A stretch of 64,000 nt of DNA from Chthonomonadales bacterium. GTDB lineage: Bacteria; Armatimonadota; Chthonomonadetes; Chthonomonadales; CAJBBX01. Below, piece by piece: positions 52,701 to 60,448 of this stretch. Made by a program: the position numbers and the translations under genes. Where the stretch lies: the NCBI GenBank assembly GCA_020849275.1, contig JADLGO010000031.1, forward strand, positions 1 through 64,000, read 5' to 3'. Under the pieces are notes generated by a model that saw only the letters and a list, made by a program, of their open reading frames with translations, had not been told where the DNA came from and searched no databases. Position 1 is the first letter of the stretch. Each line of letters starts with the position of its first letter.

Positions 52701-54749
52701 ATGAGACTGTGCATGCTGACAGCCCTGCTCGCCGGCCTGATCGGGACGACATGGGCTCAGCGCGGCGCGCTCGCGCAGGAGCGAGGCCCGCGCGACCTCT
52801 TCCAGGATACCTGGGTGGCGACCGACGCCCTCGGGCGCTCCATGCCCGACTACCGGGCCGTCGGTCCCGTCAAGAAGGACCAGCGCCGCGTCGTCGGTAT
52901 CTTCTACATCACCTGGCACAGCGACTCGCTGGCCAACCTCAAGAGCCCCTATTCCGCCGACGTGAGCCGAATCCTCGCGAAGGACCCGGCCGCGCGCCTC
53001 GACGCGCGCCACCCGCTATGGACCGAGGGCTCCTACCACTGGGGCGAGCCGGAGGCCGGCTACTTCCTCAGCAAGGACGAGTGGGTGATCCGCCGCGACA
53101 TGTCGATGCTCGCCGACGCCGGCGTCGACGTGCTCGTGATGGACGTCACCAACGCCGTCCGCTACTGGGACGAGTGGGACACGATCTTCCCGGTGATGGA
53201 GAAGATGAAGGCCGAGGGCAACCGGGTGCCCAGGTTCTGCTTCTGGGCCTTCAACGGCCCCTGCATCACCGTGGTTCAGGACCTCTACGACCGCATCTAC
53301 AAGCCCGGCCGCTTTCGAGACCTGTGGTTCATCTGGGACGGCAAGCCGCTCATGCTCTACAACGGCAACCCGAACGTGGACGCCAACGGTCAGGGCGTCC
53401 AGAACCCGAACCCGCACTTCGACGCGGCCGCCGGGACCGACCCCAACCACCCTCATTTCGGCGACCCGGACTACACCGAGCCCTTTTACAGGGACTACAC
53501 ACGGGAGGTGAAGGACTTCTTCACGCTCCGAACGATGTGGTGGGGCTACTTCGAGTGGGCCGGCAAGCGCTTCGTGGGAACGGAGGACAACTGGAGCTTC
53601 GGGCTCGACATGGGGGACAAGCGCGTGCAGGCGCTCACGCCGGATCAGCTCCTCTCGACCCATGAAGGGCGCAAGGAGGAGGCCGCCGTCACGCCGGCGC
53701 AGCACCCCTCCAGCCTCATCGGCAAGTCCTGGACGCGCGAGCACGGCGAGCCGCCGCTCAACGAGCAAGACCTGCCCGAGCCCACCCTCGTCCCGTGGCT
53801 GGGCAAGACCGTGAGTCATCCAGAGGGCTACGGCATCTACTTTCAGGAGCGCTGGGACGAGGCACTGAAGGCGGACCCGCAGTTCCTCTACATCAACGAC
53901 TGGAACGAATGGACCGCAGGGAAGTACCAGCCGGAGGGTGGCAAGACCACGAGGTTCATGCGGCGCGACAGCCCCTACTTCTTCGTGGACCAGTACAACG
54001 CCGAGTTCAACCGCTGTATCCAGCCCATGAAGGGCGGCTACACCGACAACTACTACATGCAGATGGCGCAGAACATCCGGCGCTACAAGGGCATCCGCCC
54101 CATCCCCGAGGTGCGAGGGATGCGCCGCATCGCCATCGACGGGCGGTTCGGCGACTGGGCGAGCGAGAAGGTGGAGTACCGCGACACGGCGGGCGACACC
54201 TTCCACCGCGACTACAAGGGCTACGGCGGCCTGCGCTATACCAACGACTCCGGCCGCAACGACATCGTGACCTGCAAGGTGGCGCTCGACCGCGACACGG
54301 TTGCCTTCTACGCCCAGACGAGCGCGCCGCTCACGCCCTCGTCCGACCCGAACTGGATGCTGCTGCTGATCGACTCGGATCGAAACGCGAAGACCGGCTG
54401 GCACGGCTACGACTACCTGGTTAACCGTCGCGTCGTCGACTCGCGGACCACGACGCTGATGCGCTACTCGCCGGAGGCCGGCGGCGGCAAGTGGGTGGCG
54501 GTCGCGCGGCTTGCGTATGGGGCGGCAGGCAACGCGCTCGAGGTAGCCGTGCCGCGCAAGCTGCTCGGGCTCAAGGGCGACGCCCTCTCCTTCGACTTCC
54601 ACTGGGCGGACAACCCGGCCGACCTCAACGATGCGATCTCCCTTTGCGTCAACGGCGACAGCGCCCCGAACCGCCGGTTCAACTACCGCTGCATCTGGAG
54701 GAAGTCGCCGAGCGCGCGCGCCGCCCGCGGAGCGGAGGGACCCGCATGA
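52701..54749 (+). CDS. Secreted GH99/GH71-like protein with C-terminal beta domain
   Basis: A 682-residue protein with a signal peptide. The barrel has VVGIFYITWHSDSLANL, DAGVDVLVMDVTNAVRYWDEW, FYRDYTREVKDFF and YINDWNEWTAG, like GH99/GH71-type proteins and the gene at 19557. The last ~170 residues resemble a carbohydrate-binding domain of the kind that follows xylanases (MRRIAIDGRFGDWA; NDIVTCKVALDRDTVAFYAQ). It probably cuts or binds extracellular glycans. GGAG precedes the ATG at 52701. Confidence 0.8.
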   Translation: MRLCMLTALLAGLIGTTWAQRGALAQERGPRDLFQDTWVATDALGRSMPDYRAVGPVKKDQRRVVGIFYITWHSDSLANLKSPYSADVSRILAKDPAARLDARHPLWTEGSYHWGEPEAGYFLSKDEWVIRRDMSMLADAGVDVLVMDVTNAVRYWDEWDTIFPVMEKMKAEGNRVPRFCFWAFNGPCITVVQDLYDRIYKPGRFRDLWFIWDGKPLMLYNGNPNVDANGQGVQNPNPHFDAAAGTDPNHPHFGDPDYTEPFYRDYTREVKDFFTLRTMWWGYFEWAGKRFVGTEDNWSFGLDMGDKRVQALTPDQLLSTHEGRKEEAAVTPAQHPSSLIGKSWTREHGEPPLNEQDLPEPTLVPWLGKTVSHPEGYGIYFQERWDEALKADPQFLYINDWNEWTAGKYQPEGGKTTRFMRRDSPYFFVDQYNAEFNRCIQPMKGGYTDNYYMQMAQNIRRYKGIRPIPEVRGMRRIAIDGRFGDWASEKVEYRDTAGDTFHRDYKGYGGLRYTNDSGRNDIVTCKVALDRDTVAFYAQTSAPLTPSSDPNWMLLLIDSDRNAKTGWHGYDYLVNRRVVDSRTTTLMRYSPEAGGGKWVAVARLAYGAAGNALEVAVPRKLLGLKGDALSFDFHWADNPADLNDAISLCVNGDSAPNRRFNYRCIWRKSPSARAARGAEGPA

Positions 54750-55771
54750 GAGGCTGGATCGTCGCGCTGGCCGCCCTCGCGGCGGCCCTTCTCGCCGCCG
54801 GTGGCTGCGCCCGCAGCTCCGTTCGCACGGAGCTCTTGCCCGACGGCGTCGTCCGCCGCACCGTGGAGCTCCGGGGCACGGCCCCGGCAGAGTCCGGTCA
54901 CGGGACGATCCGGATCGGGCCGCCGGCGAGCATCGAGGACCTCTTCGCGCCGCCAAGCGGGCCCGCATGGAAGGTGACGCGCTCGGTGGAGGGCGACGAG
55001 TCCGTGTACACGGCCGTTCGCACGCTGCCGGCCGGCGAGCCCTGGCGCGGCGACCTGGTGGTGAAGGCCGCGCCGCCGGGAGGCGAGGACGAAGCGGGGA
55101 GAGCGGCGAGGCCGGCCGGCCCCGAGCCGCGCATCGTCAACGAGGCGAGCGTGCGGCGGATCGCGCCCGGCCGCTGGGAGTACAGGGAGAGGCTGCGATG
55201 GGTGGGGAAGCGGCCCGACATGGGCGAGATGGCGCCCGGCAACCCCGAGTTGCTGTCCGCGCTTCGCGCCTCTCTCCCGCCGGCGCTGGCGACCGACGCC
55301 GACCTGAAGGCCGTGGCCGGGCAGCTCATGCTCGCCGCCGTCCACGTGCTTCTGGGGCCGCCGGACCCGCTGATCGACCAGATGCTCCTCAACCGCGGCC
55401 TGGCCGAGGCGCGCCTGTCGCGCCGGCTCGGCGCGGTGGTGCCCGGGGTGCTCGGGCGCGTGTATGGCCAGCGGCTGCCGCCGGCGCAGCGGGTGGAAAC
55501 GGCGCGCCGGTTGGTTGGCCGCATGTTGCCGATGTCCACACGCACGCGCGACACGGTGCGCGGGGGCCTGGAAGGCAAGGCGGGCGACAGCCGGCCGGCG
55601 GGGCCGGCGCCGGTCGCGCTGGCCTTCACGGCGAAGCTGCCTGGCCGTGTGGTGGAGACCAACGGCCAGGTGGACGCGCTCGCGGGAACGGTGGTGTGGG
55701 GGCTCTACAACGTGGCGGTGGCGCCGGAGGACGTGGTGCTGCGCGCGGTGTGTGAGCTGGGGGCTCGCTGA
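54746..55771 (+). CDS. Putative lipoprotein, unknown function
   Basis: A 341-residue protein whose ATG overlaps the previous stop (ATGA), so it is coupled to the GH99-like gene. The signal sequence ends LLAAGGC, a plausible though imperfect lipobox. The rest has no recognised family; it contains an Ala/Leu-rich helical part (residues ~190-270) between two beta-like parts. It might be an outer-surface partner of the upstream hydrolase. Confidence 0.6.
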   Translation: MRGWIVALAALAAALLAAGGCARSSVRTELLPDGVVRRTVELRGTAPAESGHGTIRIGPPASIEDLFAPPSGPAWKVTRSVEGDESVYTAVRTLPAGEPWRGDLVVKAAPPGGEDEAGRAARPAGPEPRIVNEASVRRIAPGRWEYRERLRWVGKRPDMGEMAPGNPELLSALRASLPPALATDADLKAVAGQLMLAAVHVLLGPPDPLIDQMLLNRGLAEARLSRRLGAVVPGVLGRVYGQRLPPAQRVETARRLVGRMLPMSTRTRDTVRGGLEGKAGDSRPAGPAPVALAFTAKLPGRVVETNGQVDALAGTVVWGLYNVAVAPEDVVLRAVCELGAR

Positions 55772-55855
55772 GCGGGGCCACGCGCCGGGCCCGGGCCGCG
55801 TGGACCGCTCCGCCCGGACCCGGTGTATGGGACCCATCCTGGGGGCAGCGGCCTC

Positions 55856-56566
55856 TCAGGCCCGGAGCGAGCGGCGCAGCGCCAGCCCACCGAGCACGAG
55901 GCCGCCGCAGGCCAGCGCGGCCAGGGGGGAGGGCTCGGGCACGGCCGGGGTGGCGGCGCCGCCGCTGACACGCACCGTGAACGAGCCGGAGTTGTTGTAC
56001 CAGCCGTACCCGTCCATGGTGCCCAGGTACAGCCGCGTGGCCCCGGCGGGCACGGTGAACTGCTGCGCCACGCTGCCGCTGGTCACGCCGTCTCCGATGA
56101 AGAACACCTGCTTGAGCAGCGGCGAGAGGCCCACGAAGTCCAGGCCGATCCCGATGAAGTTGAGCGTGGCGGGCGCCGGCGTGAGGTCGGGCTGGCCTGC
56201 GTCCAGGAACACGCCCACGAGCGAGTTGTTCGGCGCGACGACGTTCGCGATGCCGTTCTCATCGCCCGCGCTGTGGCCGACGAAGCCGCCGCCGTCCGGA
56301 GTGAGGCCGGACGGGGACGGGGTATTGCTGACGGAGCCGGTGGCATCGAAGGTCAGCAGGGCGCCCCCGACCAGCGTCAGGCCGAGGACCTCCACCGGCG
56401 ACTGCGCCGGGGCCACGTCGCCCGAGCTGGCCGTCGAGCCCGCCGGCATGCCCGCCAGCCAGGGGTCGGACGTGCCGGGCACGCTCACCGTGACCTGCGC
56501 CCCGGCGCCGCCAGCGACAAGCGCCAGCGCGGCCAGGCCCACCAGTGCTGACAATGGATTCATCAT
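55856..56566 (-). CDS. PEP-CTERM sorting domain protein
   Basis: A 236-residue exported protein; ATG pair at 56566/56563 with AAAGGAG upstream. Signal peptide ending AGGAGA, a beta-sandwich-like middle (GALLTFDATGSVSN; GATRLYLGTMDGYGWYNNSGSF) and the C-terminal signal VPEPSPLAALACGGLVLGG plus ALRRSLRA. DGYGWYNNSGSF looks like a bacterial PEP-CTERM beta domain (like ice-binding or collagen-binding families). Likely surface-anchored by exosortase. Confidence 0.88.
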   Translation of the reverse strand: MMNPLSALVGLAALALVAGGAGAQVTVSVPGTSDPWLAGMPAGSTASSGDVAPAQSPVEVLGLTLVGGALLTFDATGSVSNTPSPSGLTPDGGGFVGHSAGDENGIANVVAPNNSLVGVFLDAGQPDLTPAPATLNFIGIGLDFVGLSPLLKQVFFIGDGVTSGSVAQQFTVPAGATRLYLGTMDGYGWYNNSGSFTVRVSGGAATPAVPEPSPLAALACGGLVLGGLALRRSLRA

Positions 56567-56720
56567 GGCGCGATCTCCTTTCCGTGTTAACGCGGATGCG
56601 CAATATTGTCCGGCGATGCACATTCCATGCCACCGCGCGCTGGCGTGTGCCCCACACGGCCGGCCTTGAGGTCGCGCGGGTGCGGAAGGAACCCCTCCGC
56701 GCGGCGCCGAAAACAGCACC

Positions 56721-56745
56721 GGCCCGGCGCTGGCCGCGCCGGGCC
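56721..56745 (+). other. Hairpin in the leader of the Gfo/Idh/MocA gene
   Basis: A perfect 10-bp GC stem (56721-56730 with 56736-56745) and 5-nt loop, 36 nt before the ATG. It may attenuate or stabilise the transcript. Confidence 0.5.
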
Positions 56746-56781
56746 ATACGGACCGAGCCGCCGGGAGGGGAGGTGCCCACC

Positions 56782-57930
56782 ATGCGCAGGATCAAGGCCG
56801 CCATCATCGGCACGGGCTTCATCGGCCCGGCCCACGTCGAGGCCGCGCGCCGCCTCGGCTTCGTCGAGATGGCGGCCCTCTGTGAGAATGGCCAGGAGCT
56901 GGCCGAGGCCAAGGCGAGCCAGTTGCACATCGATCGGGCCTACGGCAGCGTCGACGCCCTGCTCGCCGACCCCGAGATCGAGGTCGTGCACAACTGCACG
57001 CCCAACCACCTGCACTTCGACATCAGCTCTCGCATCCTCGACGCCGGCAAGGCGGTCATCTCCGAGAAGCCGCTCGCCATGACGACCGGCGAGTCGCGCA
57101 AGCTCGTGGAGAAGGCCGAGAAGGCCGGCATCGTCAACGCGATCGACTTCAACTACCGCTACTACCCGCTCGTGCAGCAGGCCCGGTCGATGGTGGCGCG
57201 CGGTGACCTGGGCGATGTGTTCCACGCCAACGGCAGCTACACGCAGGACTGGCTTTACCTGGCGACCGACTGGAACTGGCGCCTGGTGCCCGAGCTCAGC
57301 GGGGAGTCGCGCGCCGTGGCCGACGTGGGCTCGCACTGGTGCGACTGCATCCAGTTCGTCAGCGGACGCCGGATCACCGACGTCTACGGCCACCTGCACA
57401 CCATTCACAGGGAGCGCATGAAGCCGAAGAAGGAGGTCGAGACCTACTCCGGCAAGCTGCTCACCGCCGCCGACTACGAGCCCGTGCCGATCCACACCGA
57501 GGACTACGCGACGGTCCTGTTCCGGCTCGACAACGGCGCGGTCGGCTCGTTCTCGGTCTCCCAGTGCTTCGCGGGCCGCAAGAACCGGCTCTTCTACGAG
57601 CTGTCCGGCTCCCGGTGCTCGCTGGTGTGGGACCAGGAGCGGCCCAACGAGATGCTGGTGGGCTACCGTGAGAAGCCCAACGAGCTGCTCGTGAAGGATC
57701 CCTCGCTGCTGACGCCGGAGGCGCGCCTGTATGCGCACTTCCCCGGTGGCCACCCGGAGGCCTACCCGGACGGGCTCAAGAACTTCCTCTGGCGCGTCTA
57801 CACCTACATCGCCGAGCCGCGCGAGACGGTCGACTTCAGCACCTTCCGCGACGGCCACAACGAGCTGGCCATCTGCGAGGCGGTTCTGGCGAGCGCGGGG
57901 AGCGGCAAGTGGGAACCGGTGGCCTACTGA
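56782..57930 (+). CDS. Gfo/Idh/MocA-family oxidoreductase
   Basis: A 382-residue protein with an N-terminal Rossmann fold (IGTGFIG, residues 9-15), the EKPLAMT motif with its conserved Lys, and a C-terminal barrel-like domain. Conserved HxxD-type catalytic residues fall in VADVGSHWCDC. Members oxidise sugars or inositol with NAD(P). The CRISPR array begins 12 nt after its stop codon. Confidence 0.92.
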   Translation: MRRIKAAIIGTGFIGPAHVEAARRLGFVEMAALCENGQELAEAKASQLHIDRAYGSVDALLADPEIEVVHNCTPNHLHFDISSRILDAGKAVISEKPLAMTTGESRKLVEKAEKAGIVNAIDFNYRYYPLVQQARSMVARGDLGDVFHANGSYTQDWLYLATDWNWRLVPELSGESRAVADVGSHWCDCIQFVSGRRITDVYGHLHTIHRERMKPKKEVETYSGKLLTAADYEPVPIHTEDYATVLFRLDNGAVGSFSVSQCFAGRKNRLFYELSGSRCSLVWDQERPNEMLVGYREKPNELLVKDPSLLTPEARLYAHFPGGHPEAYPDGLKNFLWRVYTYIAEPRETVDFSTFRDGHNELAICEAVLASAGSGKWEPVAY

Positions 57931-57941
57931 GTTGGGGGGCG

Positions 57942-59176
57942 GTTGGGGGAAGCGGACAGACACCTATCTGACACAGCCTTGGAGCTCGGAGATTCAGTCT
58001 CGATCCAGTTGGGGGAAGCGGACAGACACCTATCTGACACAGCCCCGCCACAATGCGGTTCTGGGCGCGTAGCGTTGGGGGAAGCGGACAGACACCTATC
58101 TGACACAGCCTCACGCGCGCCACGCGTCGCACGGCAGAGGTTGGGGGAAGCGGACAGACACCTATCTGACACAGCCTCAAACACGCGCGACATGTCTCGC
58201 TGGAGGTTGGGGGAAGCGGACAGACACCTATCTGACACAGCCCCCGCGTTCGCGGAGCCCGCCCTCCCCGGTTGGGGGAAGCGGACAGACAACTATCTGA
58301 CACAGCGCGCGCCCGCGCCGGTCCCCGCGCTTCCGGTTGGGGGAAGCGGACAGACACCTATCTGACACAGCCGCTAGAGGCATGACATCCCCGTGCGTAA
58401 TGTTGGGGGAAGCGGACAGACACCTATCTGACACAGCCGGCCACTCTCCAGTAGCCACTCTCCAGTAGCCAAGAAATACAGGTTGGGGGAAGCGGACAGA
58501 CACCTATCTGACACAGCCACGATGTCGTATACTCCACGCTGGGGGAGGTTGGGGGAAGCGGACAGACACCTATCTGACACAGCCGTGGGCGAGCGTGATC
58601 CCCGTGTCACCCGGTTGGGGGAAGCGGACAGACACCTATCTGACACAGCTATCTGCCGGCAAAGGCGGTGCGCGAGGTGGTTGGGGGAAGCGGACAGACA
58701 CCTATCTGACACAGCCGGCACCGGATCCTCCGTCCCGCGACGACAGTTGGGGGAAGCGGACAGACACCTATCTGACACAGCGGCCGGTCTGTCGTGTCCG
58801 TCGTCCTCGCCGTTGGGGGAAGCGGACAGACACCTATCTGACACAGCCAGTCGCGCCAGCTCCTCGTCGCTGTACAGTTGGGGGAAGCGGACAGACACCT
58901 ATCTGACACAGCTCATGGCCTTCGATACATGGAACGAGGTGAGTTGGGGGAAGCGGACAGACACCTATCTGACACAGCCACATGCGCGCGGACTGGATAC
59001 GGTAATCGGTTGGGGGAAGCGGACAGACACCTATCTGACACAGCACTCGGCGCCCGATGCGCTGTTCCCGGCCCGTTGGGGGAAGCGGACAGACACCTAT
59101 CTGACACAGCCTGAACATAGGCGTAGAGGCAGGAGGAAGAGTTGGGGGAAGCGGACAGACACCTATCTGACACAGC
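57942..59176 (+). CRISPR. Type II-C CRISPR array, 19 repeats, 18 spacers
   Basis: Repeat length 36 nt, starting GTTGGGGGAAGC and ending CTATCTGACACAGC. Starts: 57942, 58008, 58074, 58140, 58206, 58271, 58336, 58402, 58482, 58548, 58614, 58680, 58746, 58812, 58877, 58943, 59009, 59075, 59141. Spacers are 30 nt, except spacers 5, 6 and 14 (29 nt) and spacer 8 (44 nt). All repeats are identical except repeat 6 (58271), which has an A for C in the ACCTATC part. The plus-strand reading is supported by a tracrRNA anti-repeat that pairs better with that strand. The array converges with the cas genes and ends 61 nt before the cas2 stop codon. Confidence 0.98.
58441..58468. repeat. 14-bp tandem duplication inside CRISPR spacer 8
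   Basis: The block CCACTCTCCAGTAG occurs twice in a row (58441-58454 and 58455-58468). Removing one copy returns the 44-nt spacer to the standard 30 nt, so it was probably duplicated after acquisition. Confidence 0.95.
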
Positions 59177-59226
59177 CTTCCGCGTCCTTCTCCTTCGTGG
59201 ATCCGCCTCGGCCACGCTCGGCGCTC

Positions 59227-59262
59227 GCCCGAGCAGCTCAGAAGAAACTGAGCTGCTCGGGC
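59227..59262. terminator. Bidirectional terminator of CRISPR array and cas operon
   Basis: A perfect 15-bp stem (59227-59241 with 59248-59262), 6-nt loop AAGAAA. It covers the last codons and the stop of cas2 (minus strand) and follows the array (plus strand), which continues into GGTTTCTC. It can therefore end both converging transcripts. Confidence 0.75.
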
Positions 59263-59579
59263 GGTTTCTCTACTGGCGTCGGCCGCTTTCCGAGGAAGAT
59301 CTGCATCCTCCCGAACTGCAGGTCGGTGATCTGCAGGATGCGCACCTCGCCCGCCGGCGGCAGCGCGCGCGCCACCCGCGCGGCGTGCACCTTCGCGTTC
59401 TCGTCCGAGGGGCAGGGGCGCGCGTAGACGCTGAACTGCAGCATGGTGAAGCCATCATCCCGCAGCGCGTTGCGGAAGCGCGCGTAGCTGCGGCGCGCTT
59501 GCTTCGTGTCCACGGGAAGATCGAACATCGCGATGACCCACACGGCCCGCACTCCTCCGTAGATCATCGGCCGGGGCAC
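59238..59579 (-). CDS. cas2: CRISPR-associated protein Cas2
   Basis: A 113-residue Cas2. The first beta strand is VWVIAMFDLPVDTKQ with the family Asp, followed by RRSYARFRNALRDDGFTMLQFSVY and LQITDLQFGRMQIF. Two Cas1 dimers and one Cas2 dimer form the spacer integrase. The start overlaps the cas1 end by 16 nt, and the last codons lie in the terminator stem. It is the last gene of the cas9-cas1-cas2 operon. Confidence 0.95.
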   Translation of the reverse strand: MPRPMIYGGVRAVWVIAMFDLPVDTKQARRSYARFRNALRDDGFTMLQFSVYARPCPSDENAKVHAARVARALPPAGEVRILQITDLQFGRMQIFLGKRPTPVEKPPEQLSFF

Positions 59580-60448
59580 GCCAGCTTCCTCCCCTCGCCG
59601 AGCAGGCAGGCACGCACCCGCGCGGCATAGAGCTCCAGTGCCGCCATCATCGGGTAGCGCTTCCCATCGAAGGAGACCTCCTCGCCGAGGGCGCCGAGCA
59701 TCGCCCGCTTCGCCTGCGGGGTCAGCTCCTCCGGTGGCTCGTGCTCGCGCCCGTAGGCGTGCGCCCGAGCGTCCACCAGCGGCCGCAGCGGCTCCATCAG
59801 GTCGTCGGCCAGCGAGAACGCGTCGTACTGGTTGTGGTGGTGGATGCCGAGGGCCGGGTGCAGCCCGGCCCCCACGACCGCGCGGGCCACGGCCGCGCGG
59901 ACCACCGCGTACCCGTAGTTGAGCATCGCGTTGAGCCCCGCGGCCGCTCGGTCCCGCACGAACATCTCGCCGAATAGCCGCTCGAAATAGATCCGCGCCG
60001 CCCGGGCCTCCACGTTGTCCGGGTCGCCGCTCCGCACGAACGGCGCCAGGCCGCCCACCCGCCCGTCGTCGCCGAGCAGGTCCCGGAGCAGCCGGCTCTG
60101 CTCGCCGATCTTGGCGACCACGACCGCCTGCCAGAGGCGCTTGCGGCGCGGCTCCCCCACGGCGATCTGCTCGCGGAGGGTTCGCGCGTGCAGGGTGTTC
60201 GCCGCGAAGGGCGCCAGCAGCCCGGCCGGCATGTGCCGTCCGTCACAGACCACCACCGCCACGTTCCCGGCCGCGCAGGCGGCCAGGAGCGGCACGGTGG
60301 CCGTGGCCTGCGCGTAGTCGAGAACGAGCACGCCCAGGTCATCCAGCGGCACGCGCGCCTCGGGCTCGCCCGCCCGCGCGACCACCAGTTGCCGGTCGTG
60401 GTATGAGAGGGCCGCCGGGCTCGACACCTCCACGATCCGGCCGCTCAC
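59564..60448 (-). CDS. cas1: CRISPR integrase Cas1
   Basis: A 294-residue Cas1. Metal-binding residues by alignment with type II Cas1 are E147 (NVEARAARIYF), H204 (LGIHHHN) and E219 (DLMEPLRP). The GTG at 60448 has AGGAG upstream and overlaps the cas9 stop (GTGA); an ATG at 60493 would add a Gly/Ala tail inside cas9. It inserts new spacers together with Cas2. The length suits type II-C, and no csn2 or cas4 is present. Confidence 0.95.
   Translation of the reverse strand: MSGRIVEVSSPAALSYHDRQLVVARAGEPEARVPLDDLGVLVLDYAQATATVPLLAACAAGNVAVVVCDGRHMPAGLLAPFAANTLHARTLREQIAVGEPRRKRLWQAVVVAKIGEQSRLLRDLLGDDGRVGGLAPFVRSGDPDNVEARAARIYFERLFGEMFVRDRAAAGLNAMLNYGYAVVRAAVARAVVGAGLHPALGIHHHNQYDAFSLADDLMEPLRPLVDARAHAYGREHEPPEELTPQAKRAMLGALGEEVSFDGKRYPMMAALELYAARVRACLLGEGRKLACPGR

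Noticed and set aside
53016-54968. 650-residue minus-strand frame opposite the GH99-like gene
   Set aside because: Shadow of a supported plus-strand gene.
57943-59427. Long open frames running through the CRISPR array on both strands
   Set aside because: The 66-bp period is divisible by three, so the repeat (for example LGEADRHLSDTA) keeps frames open. They are not proteins.
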